DNA of 64,000 bases from Bordetella parapertussis (GTDB lineage Bacteria > Pseudomonadota > Gammaproteobacteria > Burkholderiales > Burkholderiaceae_D): NCBI GenBank assembly GCA_945866125.1, contig CAMBFZ010000002.1, positions 1 through 64,000 of the forward strand, written 5' to 3'. The position numbers and the translations under genes were made by a program. The notes beneath the pieces were generated by a model. It worked only from the letters and a program-made list of their open reading frames with translations, ran no database searches and was not told where the DNA came from. The first letter of the stretch is position 1. Each line of letters begins with the position of its first letter. This document shows, piece after piece, positions 1 to 7,882 of this stretch.

Positions 1-284
1 TGACCGAGATGAAAGGTTGGCTCAAAGGGCTCAATTTGCTTTAACAAATTATCGGTGAGTTCCTGACCAGTACAGACCGGCACAGCAGGGATATCGTAGA
101 TCGGTTTGTCGGGATAGAGCTCGACGCACTGGCCACCGACGGCAGTCAGTGAATCGATTACGTGGGCTTTGATTTCGAGCAGGCCGAGTTCGAGCACTTG
201 AAACAGGCCGACCGGACCGGCACCAACGATGACGGCATCGGTTTCGATAGCGCTGCACGGCCCAGGTTTCGTTGTAGCTTGCAT
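1..284 (-). CDS. Ferredoxin--NADP+ reductase, FNR2 (thioredoxin-reductase-like) type, 3' part outside window
   Basis: Only the N-terminal ~94 residues are in the window; the gene runs off the left edge. An Rossmann FAD motif VGAGPVG is at residues 20-26, followed by a GGQCVELYPDKPIYDIPA stretch typical of the NAD(P)/FAD reductases annotated as ferredoxin-NADP reductase 2. The start ATG is at 284 with GGAG close upstream. The family passes electrons between NADPH and ferredoxin or flavodoxin. It is divergent from the nicotinate cluster across a 255-bp spacer, and the cluster's 6-hydroxynicotinate reductase is of a type that takes electrons from ferredoxin, so a functional link is possible but unproven. 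Confidence 0.85.
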   Translation of the reverse strand, partial: MQATTKPGPCSAIETDAVIVGAGPVGLFQVLELGLLEIKAHVIDSLTAVGGQCVELYPDKPIYDIPAVPVCTGQELTDNLLKQIEPFEPTFHLG

Positions 285-539
285 GGCTTCTCCATATTGT
301 CTGGCAAGATACTAGCGTACCCACTAAATGTAGTAAACACCGAACTTAATGAAAAATAAACACGCAATAAATAAGCGTTTTTATTATGATAATTTTGACA
401 ATCGACTGATTGCGAGCGTAATTTTTTCATGTTACGGTAACGAAAATGTAGCGACTACCGAACAATTCAGCGCGTCTCAGCAAGGCATGATCATGGCACT
501 TCCCGCAGTTAGTCTGTTGTTCGCTCAGGTGCGCATCTC
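285..539. promoter_or_regulatory. Divergent intergenic promoter region of the FNR gene and the nicotinate cluster
   Basis: AT-rich 255-bp spacer between two divergent genes. On the plus strand TTGACA (395-400) is followed after 18 bp by TAATTT (419-424), a plausible sigma70 promoter for the catabolic cluster. On the minus strand TTTACT and TAGTAT with a 17-bp gap lie ahead of the FNR start as a weaker candidate. No clear operator palindrome and no regulator gene are seen here. A short open frame at 349-543 has no ribosome-binding site and no recognisable protein features, so it was not called. Confidence 0.4.
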
Positions 540-1379
540 ATGAGCCAAGGATGCTACCTGCGTCCGGCTTCGCTGTCTGAAGCGCTGACGGCGCTGGCCG
601 CTTCGCCGTTTGATGTGCTCGCTGGTGGGACTGATTTTTATCCGGCACGTGCAGTGCTGGCGCCATCAACCTCCATTCTTGATATCACCGCCATTACCGA
701 GCTGGCAGGTTTGCACCAACACGACGAGGTATTTCGTATCGGCGCCGCTGTAACCTGGAGTGATTTGGTGCGCACCACGTTGCCGCCGCAGTTGCATGGA
801 CTGCAAGCTGCTGCACGTGAGGTTGGCGGCGTGCAGGTACAAAACAGTGGTACGTTAGTCGGTAATGTCTGCAATGCGTCTCCTGCTGCCGATGGCATAC
901 CTGCGCTGATGGCATTGGATGCGCAGATCGAGTTAGCCTCGCTTGCCGGTGTGCGCTGTGTGCCTTTAGTCGAGTTTGTGCTTGGCAGTCGTCGTACCCT
1001 ACGTGCACCCGATGAATTAGTGACTGCCATTCTGGTACCCCGTCGTCCGCGTGCGCGCTCACAATTTTTAAAACTCGGACACCGGCGCTACTTAGTCATC
1101 TCCATTGTGATGGTAGCCGTTGTGCTGGAGATCGATAACGGCTTCGTGGTACATGCTGCCGTCGCGGTGGGGGCGTGCTCGGCCGTCGCCAGAAGGCTCC
1201 CATCGCTGGAGAAAAAACTGCTAGCGCAGCCCGCCGTGTCGGGTTTGTCGGCGGTGCTTAATGCCGCTGACCTGTCGCCACTAACACCATTGGATGATGT
1301 GCGCGGCAGCGGCACGTTCCGGCGTGATGCAGCACAAACGCTTATCGCGCGCGCGATCGAAGGAGCGCTTGGTGCATAA
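540..1379 (+). CDS. Nicotinate hydroxylase, FAD-binding subunit (xanthine dehydrogenase family)
   Basis: 279 residues, the usual size of FAD subunits of molybdenum hydroxylases (FAD_binding_5 plus CO_deh_flav_C). The FAD-phosphate motif AGGTD is near residue 28 and the second motif NSGTLVGNVCNASPAADG is near residues 102-119. It would carry electrons from the Fe-S centres of the partner subunit to an acceptor. Its stop overlaps the start of the next gene by 8 bases, so the two subunits are translationally coupled. Substrate is inferred from context: the next genes encode 6-hydroxynicotinate reductase and enamidase-like proteins, which points to nicotinate, comparable to NdhF of Eubacterium barkeri, and not xanthine. 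Ribosome-binding site is weak (AGGTG). Confidence 0.8.
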   Translation: MSQGCYLRPASLSEALTALAASPFDVLAGGTDFYPARAVLAPSTSILDITAITELAGLHQHDEVFRIGAAVTWSDLVRTTLPPQLHGLQAAAREVGGVQVQNSGTLVGNVCNASPAADGIPALMALDAQIELASLAGVRCVPLVEFVLGSRRTLRAPDELVTAILVPRRPRARSQFLKLGHRRYLVISIVMVAVVLEIDNGFVVHAAVAVGACSAVARRLPSLEKKLLAQPAVSGLSAVLNAADLSPLTPLDDVRGSGTFRRDAAQTLIARAIEGALGA

Positions 1380-4146
1380 ACCTATCGTATTTTCGGTTAA
1401 TGGCCAGTCAGTCAGCAGTAGCGCTGCGTCGCAGCGTTTGTCGGATACCTTGCGTGACGAACTCGGTCTGACTGGCACCAAGATAGGCTGTAATGCCGGC
1501 GACTGCGGCGCCTGCACCGTGCTGCTCGATGGCCAGCAGGTCTGTGCCTGTCTGACGGCCACTGGTCAGTGCGCCGGGCGCGAAGTGAGTACCGTTGAAG
1601 GACTGGCGATCGATGGCCGGCTCAATGTGTTGCAGCAGTCTTTTCATTTACATGGCGCAGCGCAGTGCGGCATCTGTACGCCGGGCATGCTGATGGCCGC
1701 CACGGATGTCTTGCGTCGTCATCCGCAGCCCACTGAGCAGCAGGTTCTGGATGGCTTAGGGGGTGTGCTGTGCCGTTGCACGGGCTACAGAAAAATCGTT
1801 GAAGCGGTGCTCGCTGTGGCACAGGATGCCGCACCATTACCCGAGCCCGCCGCTGGACACGCCGTTGGGTCTCGGTTGGCCCGACTTGATGGGCATGCCA
1901 AACTCACTGGCGTAGAAAAATTTGGTGCCGATATGGCGCCGTCTGATTGTCTTTGGTTGCGCACTGTCCGCTCGCCCTTTGCGCGGGCGCATTTTACGGT
2001 GGGCGATCTGGAGGCGTTCCGGCATCGCTATCCGGCAGTCGTCGCGATATTTACGGCCGCCGATGTCCCTGAAAATAGCTTTTCGGTTTTCGCTCATCCC
2101 AAAGATCAACCAGTGCTGGCCATCTCTGAGGTGCGCATGCGCGGTGAAGCGGTGATGCTGATTGTGGGGCCCATGGAGGCGGTGCAGGCGATCCCGGAAG
2201 CTGATGTGCCGGTGTCGTGGCAACCGCTGCCTGCGCTTGAGACGCCAGAGCAGGCACTAACGGCTACGGGCGTACTGTTGCATGACTTTGCGCCAGAAAA
2301 CGTATTGTGTCGCGGGCGGGTCGTCAAAGGCGAGATAACGGCGGCAATGCACGAGGCTGCTTTTATCGCAGAAGATGAATACCGCACCAGTTATGTCGAG
2401 CACGCCTATATTGAGCCCGAGGCGGGCTATGCAGAAGTGTTTAATGATCAGGGTCGCGAACGCTTGCGTGTGTTTGTCTGTACGCAGACACCGGTGATGG
2501 ATAAGGAAGAGGTCGCTCGCGTTCTGCAGCTACCCGCAGATACGGTGCATATCGTCCCTTCTGCAATGGGCGGCGGATTTGGCGGCAAGCTCGATGTGTC
2601 TCTGCAGCCCCTGCTGGCGCTAGCAGCCTGGAAGCTCAAGCGCGCGGTGCGCACGGTTTACAGTCGCAGCGAATCCATGGTCTCAACGACGAAGCGGCAT
2701 CCTTCGCGCATCCGGGCGAGATATGCCTGTGACGCCCAAGGGACATTACTGGCGCTCGATTTTCACGGTGACTTTAATACCGGTGCTTATGCCAGTTGGG
2801 GTAGTACCGTTGCCAACCGCGTGCCGGTGCACGCGACCGGGCCCTATTTTGTGCCGCATCTGCGGGCCTTGACCCGTGCCGTGTATACCAACAATGCCGT
2901 CTCGGGTGCCTTCCGCGGCTTTGGTGTGCCGCAGGCGCATATTGTGACCGAAGCGCTGCTTGATGAGCTGGCAGCTAAAACGGGTATCGACGCGCTGCAA
3001 TTTCGTCTTAAGAATGCGATTCGGGCCGGGCAGGCCACTGCGACCGGTCAGGTCTTGTCAGCCAGCGTGGGGATGGCGCAATGTCTGGAAGTCTTGCAGC
3101 CGGCCTGGACATCAGGCAAGGCGGCGTGCGAGCGGTTTAATCAGCAAGCACTTATTGCCGGTAGCGCGCTGCGCCGAGGGATGGGCATTGCCAGCATGTG
3201 GTACGGCATTGGTAATACCGTCATTGCCAATCCTTCGACCATGACTGGCGCATTGCGCAGCAATGGTCGCTTATTTTTATATAACGGCGCGCAGGAAATC
3301 GGTCAGGGTTCGGCGACCGTGATGCCGCAGATTTTTGCCGATGCAGTAGGACTGCCGGTAGCCTTGGTGGATCAGGTCGTGGGTGACACTGACTTGACCG
3401 AAGACGCGGGCAAGTCGTCGGCTTCGCGTCAAACTTTTGTGTCCGGTAATGCGGCGCGTTTCGCCGGCGAAGATTTGCGGCGGCAACTGCTTGAACGGCT
3501 TGGCTTGTCGGAGCCGGTGCGTCTGTCGTTGTCGGGTACGGTATTGACGGGTGTGGCAGAAGGTGCGCAGGCGTCGCTGGATTTGCAAACGATGACTGCT
3601 GTCGCGTGTGGCGATGTTGCCACCGGTCGTGGCTACTTCAATCCGCCCACCGTGCCGCTTGATGCAGACGGTCAGGGTGTGCCGTATGCGACCTATGGTT
3701 TTGCAGCGCAAGCTGCCGAAATAGAAGTCGATATGGCGCTCGGTACCATCAAGGTTTTGCATATTCATGCCGCGCATGATGTCGGCCGCGCTGTCAATCC
3801 AACGCAAGTCGAAGGCCAGATTCACGGCGGGATCGCACAGGGTCTTGGTCTGGCATTGATGGAAGAGTACATCAGCGGGCGCACTGATAATCTGCATGAT
3901 TACCTGATACCGACGGCAGGCGATATGCCGCCGGTGACGGTACATATTATTGAAGACCGTGAGCCGCTCGGACCTTATGGCGCCAAAGGCGTGGGTGAGC
4001 CGGCGCTGGTGGCGACGGCGCCGGCGATTTTGAATGCGCTGCATCACGCCACCGGTATACGTGTCAAAACGATCCCTGCAACGCCGGACCGGGTGCGGCT
4101 GGCGATCTTACAGGCAGCAGGCAGTGATACAGGAGTCGCATCATGA
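1372..4146 (+). CDS. Nicotinate hydroxylase, fused [2Fe-2S]2 / molybdopterin subunit
   Basis: About 924 residues. The N-terminal ferredoxin domain has C40, C45, C48 and C60 (CNAGDCGAC). The second Fe-S domain has C99, C102, C134 and C136 (CGICTPG, CRCTGY). After residue ~165 comes the molybdopterin-binding part with GGGFGGK, RGFGVPQAH and GAKGVGEPA; the Glu of the last motif (about residue 876) fits the catalytic base of this family. The reading frame is open further upstream, but GTG at 1372 is chosen because AAGGAG lies 6 bases before it and the ferredoxin fold starts there. The Fe-S and Mo parts are separate subunits in E. barkeri (NdhS, NdhL, NdhM) and are fused here. Predicted reaction: nicotinate to 6-hydroxynicotinate; a related heteroaromatic substrate cannot be excluded by sequence. 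Confidence 0.8.
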   Translation: MHKPIVFSVNGQSVSSSAASQRLSDTLRDELGLTGTKIGCNAGDCGACTVLLDGQQVCACLTATGQCAGREVSTVEGLAIDGRLNVLQQSFHLHGAAQCGICTPGMLMAATDVLRRHPQPTEQQVLDGLGGVLCRCTGYRKIVEAVLAVAQDAAPLPEPAAGHAVGSRLARLDGHAKLTGVEKFGADMAPSDCLWLRTVRSPFARAHFTVGDLEAFRHRYPAVVAIFTAADVPENSFSVFAHPKDQPVLAISEVRMRGEAVMLIVGPMEAVQAIPEADVPVSWQPLPALETPEQALTATGVLLHDFAPENVLCRGRVVKGEITAAMHEAAFIAEDEYRTSYVEHAYIEPEAGYAEVFNDQGRERLRVFVCTQTPVMDKEEVARVLQLPADTVHIVPSAMGGGFGGKLDVSLQPLLALAAWKLKRAVRTVYSRSESMVSTTKRHPSRIRARYACDAQGTLLALDFHGDFNTGAYASWGSTVANRVPVHATGPYFVPHLRALTRAVYTNNAVSGAFRGFGVPQAHIVTEALLDELAAKTGIDALQFRLKNAIRAGQATATGQVLSASVGMAQCLEVLQPAWTSGKAACERFNQQALIAGSALRRGMGIASMWYGIGNTVIANPSTMTGALRSNGRLFLYNGAQEIGQGSATVMPQIFADAVGLPVALVDQVVGDTDLTEDAGKSSASRQTFVSGNAARFAGEDLRRQLLERLGLSEPVRLSLSGTVLTGVAEGAQASLDLQTMTAVACGDVATGRGYFNPPTVPLDADGQGVPYATYGFAAQAAEIEVDMALGTIKVLHIHAAHDVGRAVNPTQVEGQIHGGIAQGLGLALMEEYISGRTDNLHDYLIPTAGDMPPVTVHIIEDREPLGPYGAKGVGEPALVATAPAILNALHHATGIRVKTIPATPDRVRLAILQAAGSDTGVAS

Positions 4147-5669
4147 GCGGCCATAATCGAGTCGATCACGGTAGCGACAATGCGGCTGATTTTCCGGCTG
4201 TTGGCGGCGCGCCGGTCGTGCTTGATGCGTCGCGACCGCGTAGCGACAACATGGCAAGCAATAAGATCGAATGTAATGCCTGTCCTGTGCTGTGCCAGAT
4301 TACCGAGGGCCGTAGCGGTGCGTGCGACCGGTATGCCAATGTCGATGGTGTACTGACCCGCACGGATCCCTTGGTGCTGATGCAGCGACTGTCCGCACAA
4401 GATGAACCGGCGTCCGATCAGGGTGATTTTTTTGTTACCGGTGTAGGCTCTTCCACCACTTATCCCGACTACAAACCCGCGCCATTTATTGTGTCCTCCC
4501 AAGTGCGTGGAGTGGACATGGTGACGGTTGTCACTGAAGGCATTTTCAGTTATTGCAGTTTCAAGGTGAAAATCGATACCGATCGTTATCTTGGCGCTGA
4601 GCAGGCAAGTATCCGTTATCGCGGCGAGCTGGTAGGTCATGTGACGACGGCCGAATACGGCTCGCAGATGCTCTCGCTCGGTGGTGTCCATCATCTGACT
4701 GGTGGCAGCAAAAAAGAAGGACGACTGACCTGCGAGATGATGCTATTGCTGGGCAATAAACAAGCTGTTGCGCTTGATATTGAAGGCGGTGCGCAACTGA
4801 TCGTGCAAGCCGGACGGGCACCGATTGTTAATGGCGTCGAAGAGCAACGCATGCGGGTGGGCTGCGGGTCGGCGGCCATTGGCATTTTTGCCAAGCAGTG
4901 GTGTGGCCATGTCGACGAAGTCGTGGTGGTAGATGATCACATCACAGGTGTCTTATCCGAGCATCAGGCCGGCCGTTGCCTCGATATGCCGCCCTCGGGC
5001 ATTGCAATGAAGGGACGCAAGTCGACACCGGGTCGCTACTTTCAGGTTGCCAATCCGGGTAACGGCTGGGGTGGTACCGACCTCGTCGATCCGTTGGATA
5101 TTTTTGAAGGCTTTGATAAAGACGTCGCATGGCCCGGGCTGCGCTTGTTGATGACCTCAACGACAGGTGAGCACGCCGCTTATTTTGTGCTCGATGCAGC
5201 CTTGCAGCCGATGCCTGCGCCAATGCCCGCAGCGGTGCAAAAAGTGGTCGAGCGTATTGGTGAAAATTGTGAGCCTTCGCTCTCGAGCGTACTCTTTCTG
5301 GCCGGTGCGGGCGGCTCGCTGCGTGCCGGCGTCACGGACAATCCGGTCTGGCTGACTAATTCGATCAAGCAGGCCATCGTTAATGTGACCTGTGGCGGTG
5401 CCCCGGCTTATGTATGGGCAGGCGGCGGTATCACCGTAATGGTCGATGTGCTGCGCATGCCGGATCAGTCATTTGGCTCTGTGCCGACGCCGGCCATTGT
5501 TGCGCCAATCGAGTTCAGCATGCGGCTTGATGACTATGCGCGTCTCGGTGGGCATGTTGACCAAGTGCAGACAATTGAGGCCGTGCTGAGCAGCGCTCCT
5601 CATCGCCTGCTGGATTGGCCAGATGGGCAAGTGCCTTGGCCTTTGACGCATAAACCGATGCTGGGCTAG
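4143..5669 (+). CDS. 6-hydroxynicotinate reductase
   Basis: 508 residues; starts at an ATGA overlap with the hydroxylase gene. A Cys cluster C44-x2-C47-x3-C51-x9-C61 (CNACPVLCQITEGRSGAC) is expected to bind an Fe-S cluster. The remainder resembles proteins annotated as 6-hydroxynicotinate reductase. The E. barkeri enzyme reduces 6-hydroxynicotinate to 1,4,5,6-tetrahydro-6-oxonicotinate with electrons from ferredoxin and was reported to hold a covalently bound flavin plus several Fe-S clusters. A GSSTT stretch at residues 102-106 is weakly reminiscent of ApbE flavinylation sites. The next gene encodes an ApbE-like fold family, which may be relevant to cofactor attachment. The N-terminal ~40 residues look poorly conserved, so the true start could be the Met at residue 37. 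Confidence 0.8.
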   Translation: MSGHNRVDHGSDNAADFPAVGGAPVVLDASRPRSDNMASNKIECNACPVLCQITEGRSGACDRYANVDGVLTRTDPLVLMQRLSAQDEPASDQGDFFVTGVGSSTTYPDYKPAPFIVSSQVRGVDMVTVVTEGIFSYCSFKVKIDTDRYLGAEQASIRYRGELVGHVTTAEYGSQMLSLGGVHHLTGGSKKEGRLTCEMMLLLGNKQAVALDIEGGAQLIVQAGRAPIVNGVEEQRMRVGCGSAAIGIFAKQWCGHVDEVVVVDDHITGVLSEHQAGRCLDMPPSGIAMKGRKSTPGRYFQVANPGNGWGGTDLVDPLDIFEGFDKDVAWPGLRLLMTSTTGEHAAYFVLDAALQPMPAPMPAAVQKVVERIGENCEPSLSSVLFLAGAGGSLRAGVTDNPVWLTNSIKQAIVNVTCGGAPAYVWAGGGITVMVDVLRMPDQSFGSVPTPAIVAPIEFSMRLDDYARLGGHVDQVQTIEAVLSSAPHRLLDWPDGQVPWPLTHKPMLG

Positions 5670-5676
5670 GAGCGCG

Positions 5677-6546
5677 ATGATGCAAGCAAGCTGCTCCCGT
5701 ATTGATGCTGCGCGCTGGCATTTTCAGCATGGTCCAATTGATCTCATCATTACCGTTGATGGGAAGGCAGATGCCATTGCCCGTGCGCTTGACTCGGCAT
5801 GGTCACGCTTTCAACAATTATTACCCGAGTTGGTCGACGAGCTTTCGCTGTTGCGCCAGGCGGTGCGTTCGGATTGGGCATTTGAAGGCGCAGTGGCCAA
5901 GCGCATGCAGGCGGCATGCTGGCCGCATCGTGCGCAATTTATTACACCGATGGCCGCAGTTGCCGGCTCGGTAGCAGACGAAATGATCGAATTTTTTTCG
6001 TGCGAGCCGGACATTCAGCGTGCCGCAATTAATAACGGTGGCGACATCGCTTTGCATTTGCAAGCCAATGCGTCTTACCGGATCGGTCTGGTCACCGATA
6101 TCGCCCAATTCAGTACGCAGCCAGACGTGGTCGCCGACAGTCTTGTTATTTGCGCAGCCGATCCGGTGCGCGGCATCGCGACAAGTGGGTGGCGGGGTCG
6201 CAGTCTGAGTCTGGGCATTGCGGATAGTGTGACGGTGCTGGCGGCAAGCGCGGCGCATGCCGATGCAGCAGCGACCATGATTGCCAACGCCGTCAATGTG
6301 GAGCACGCAACGATCCAGCGCGCACCGGCCCACACTGTGAAGGACGATACCGATCTTGGATCCCTTCTGGTAACGCAGGCAGTCGGTGTACTGCCGCCGG
6401 TCTTGGTGCAGCAGGCACTGGAACGGGGCAAATTGCAGGCACAGCGCTTGCTGATGCAAGGACATATTCAGGGGGCTTTGCTGGTTTTGCAAACGCAGGC
6501 CTGCGCAGTGGGGCAACTAGAACAGCGCAGTTTGCTGGCAGCCTGA
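5677..6546 (+). CDS. UPF0280 family protein (ApbE-like), possible flavin-transfer role
   Basis: 289 residues with AGGAG 4 bases before the first of two adjacent ATG codons (5677, 5680). The signature AINNGGDIALHL near residues 111-122 is shared with the UPF0280 family and resembles the GGDI motif of ApbE FMN transferases. Other conserved patches are AAVAGSVADEM (about residues 91-101) and GIATSGWRGRS (about 166-176). No signal peptide is seen, so it should be cytoplasmic. It sits 7 bases behind the 6-hydroxynicotinate reductase gene. Function is not established for the family; attachment of a covalent flavin to the neighbouring reductase is an inference from context. Confidence 0.75.
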   Translation: MMQASCSRIDAARWHFQHGPIDLIITVDGKADAIARALDSAWSRFQQLLPELVDELSLLRQAVRSDWAFEGAVAKRMQAACWPHRAQFITPMAAVAGSVADEMIEFFSCEPDIQRAAINNGGDIALHLQANASYRIGLVTDIAQFSTQPDVVADSLVICAADPVRGIATSGWRGRSLSLGIADSVTVLAASAAHADAAATMIANAVNVEHATIQRAPAHTVKDDTDLGSLLVTQAVGVLPPVLVQQALERGKLQAQRLLMQGHIQGALLVLQTQACAVGQLEQRSLLAA

Positions 6547-6567
6547 TGAAAAAAGGACAAGAGACCA

Positions 6568-7212
6568 ATGAGCTTGATTGAGATTCGCCGGGTGTTCACG
6601 AATGTGGAAACCATTGAACATGAATTCGGTCCGCGTACCGTGCCCCAGCACCGCGGGGCGATTGGTGCCGTACTAAAAAATCCCTATGCGGGTCGCTATG
6701 AGCCCGACATCCTGCCGATGATGGAGGCGTTGAATCCGGTTGGGCTGGAGATGGCGCGCACACTGCTGGCGGCGATGAAGATGGAGCCCGAGCAGATTAA
6801 CAGCTATGGCAAAGGTGCCATCATTGGCAGCGCCGGTGAGCTCGAGCACGGCGCACTGTGGCATGTGCCGGGCGGTTATGCGATGCGCGAATTATTGGGC
6901 TGGCAGGGCGGACGTGTCAGTTATACCCAAGGCCAGGCCGGCGAGTCGACGGCGCCGCAGAGCAGGCCACTGGCGATTGTGCCCTCTACCAAAAAAGTTG
7001 GTGGGCCCGGTGCCTGCCTGGATGTGCCGCTTACGCACATCACAGCTTGCTATGTGCGTAGCCATTTCGATGCGATTGAAGTGTCCGTGCCGGGCGCGCC
7101 GATGGCCGATGAAATTGTATTTATTCTGGTGATGTCGAGTGGCGCTCGGGTTCAGGCGCGGGTGGGTGGGCTGACACCCGAGGGCATCAGCAAATTTGAC
7201 GGACAGCGTTAG
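6568..7212 (+). CDS. DUF1185 / 'amino acid synthesis' family protein, copy 1
   Basis: 214 residues. Conserved blocks shared with the following gene: NPYAGRYEPD (about residues 32-41), SYGKGAIIGSAGELEHG (about 73-89), VPSTKKVGGPGACLDVPLTH and YVRSHFDAIE. The Pfam name (AA_synth) does not describe a proven activity. It is soluble with no signal peptide. Compared with copy 2 it carries an extra segment of about 20 residues before VPSTKK. It lies between UPF0280 and copy 2 with short spacers, clearly one operon. Invariant Ser/Lys and Asp/His residues suggest an enzyme; the unassigned pathway steps (2-formylglutarate decarboxylation, semialdehyde oxidation) or ring chemistry are possible roles. 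Confidence 0.8.
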   Translation: MSLIEIRRVFTNVETIEHEFGPRTVPQHRGAIGAVLKNPYAGRYEPDILPMMEALNPVGLEMARTLLAAMKMEPEQINSYGKGAIIGSAGELEHGALWHVPGGYAMRELLGWQGGRVSYTQGQAGESTAPQSRPLAIVPSTKKVGGPGACLDVPLTHITACYVRSHFDAIEVSVPGAPMADEIVFILVMSSGARVQARVGGLTPEGISKFDGQR

Positions 7213-7227
7213 AGACCGAGGAAAATC

Positions 7228-7812
7228 ATGAAAGCCAATATCCGCAAACTGGTGGTGCAGGTCGACGAGATCCGCATCGAGATGGGTAAGCCGGTTGTAC
7301 CGCCAACTCGCCGCGCAGTTGCCATTGCCGTCATCGCCAATCCTTGTGCCGGTCGCTATGTCGATAATCTCGACGAGTTGATTGAGATCGGCGCTGAGCT
7401 GGGCAAACTACTGGGCGAAAAGTGCGTCGCCGCCTTGGGCATTACGCCTGCTCAGGCGGAGAGCTACGGCAAGGCCGCCATTGTTGGTGAAGGCGGCGAG
7501 CTTGAACATGCTGCGGCCATTTTGCACCCGAAGTTGGGCGCGCCCTTGCGCGAGGCGGTAGAAAAGGGCGCTGCCTTAGTGCCCTCATCGAAAAAAATGG
7601 GTGGTCTGGGGACCGCCATTGATGTGCCGCTTGGGCACAAAGATGCAGCCTTTGTGCGCAGTCATTTTGACGGAATCGAAGCGCGCGTTTCGGATGCGCC
7701 GCGTGCAGCAGAGATTGTGGTTGCCGTTGCCGTGACCGATTCAGGCAGGCCGCTGGCGCGGATCGGGGGCTTACAAAAAAATGACATTACCGGGCAAGAT
7801 GGACTGCGCTAA
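7228..7812 (+). CDS. DUF1185 / 'amino acid synthesis' family protein, copy 2
   Basis: 194 residues, 15 bases after copy 1, with GAGG upstream of the ATG. Same blocks as copy 1: NPCAGRYVDN (about residues 36-45), SYGKAAIVGEGGELEHA, VPSSKKMGGLGTAIDVPLGH, FVRSHFDGIEARVSDAP and ARIGGL at the C-terminus. The tandem pair may form a heteromer or act on two successive substrates. No transmembrane segments or cofactor motifs are visible. Function unknown; the assignment is to the family only. Confidence 0.8.
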   Translation: MKANIRKLVVQVDEIRIEMGKPVVPPTRRAVAIAVIANPCAGRYVDNLDELIEIGAELGKLLGEKCVAALGITPAQAESYGKAAIVGEGGELEHAAAILHPKLGAPLREAVEKGAALVPSSKKMGGLGTAIDVPLGHKDAAFVRSHFDGIEARVSDAPRAAEIVVAVAVTDSGRPLARIGGLQKNDITGQDGLR

Positions 7813-7882
7813 GCAGCCTGCCGGTTGCCAGTTTGATCAACTCAGCGCGCTTTGGCGCGCTGCTCATGAGGCGAGGTGGAAC

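Noticed and set aside
349..543. Small plus-strand frame upstream of the nicotinate cluster
   Set aside because: Lies in an AT-rich promoter region, no ribosome-binding site, overlaps the first base of the next gene.
3277..4047. 256-codon open frame on the minus strand inside the molybdopterin subunit gene
   Set aside because: Antisense shadow of a GC-rich gene, composition rich in Arg/His, no recognisable domain, no ribosome-binding site.
1372..4146. Assignment as xanthine dehydrogenase because of the family and a PuuD-like gene later in the window
   Set aside because: The PuuD-like gene is 20 kb away; direct neighbours are 6-hydroxynicotinate reductase and enamidase-like genes, which point to nicotinate.
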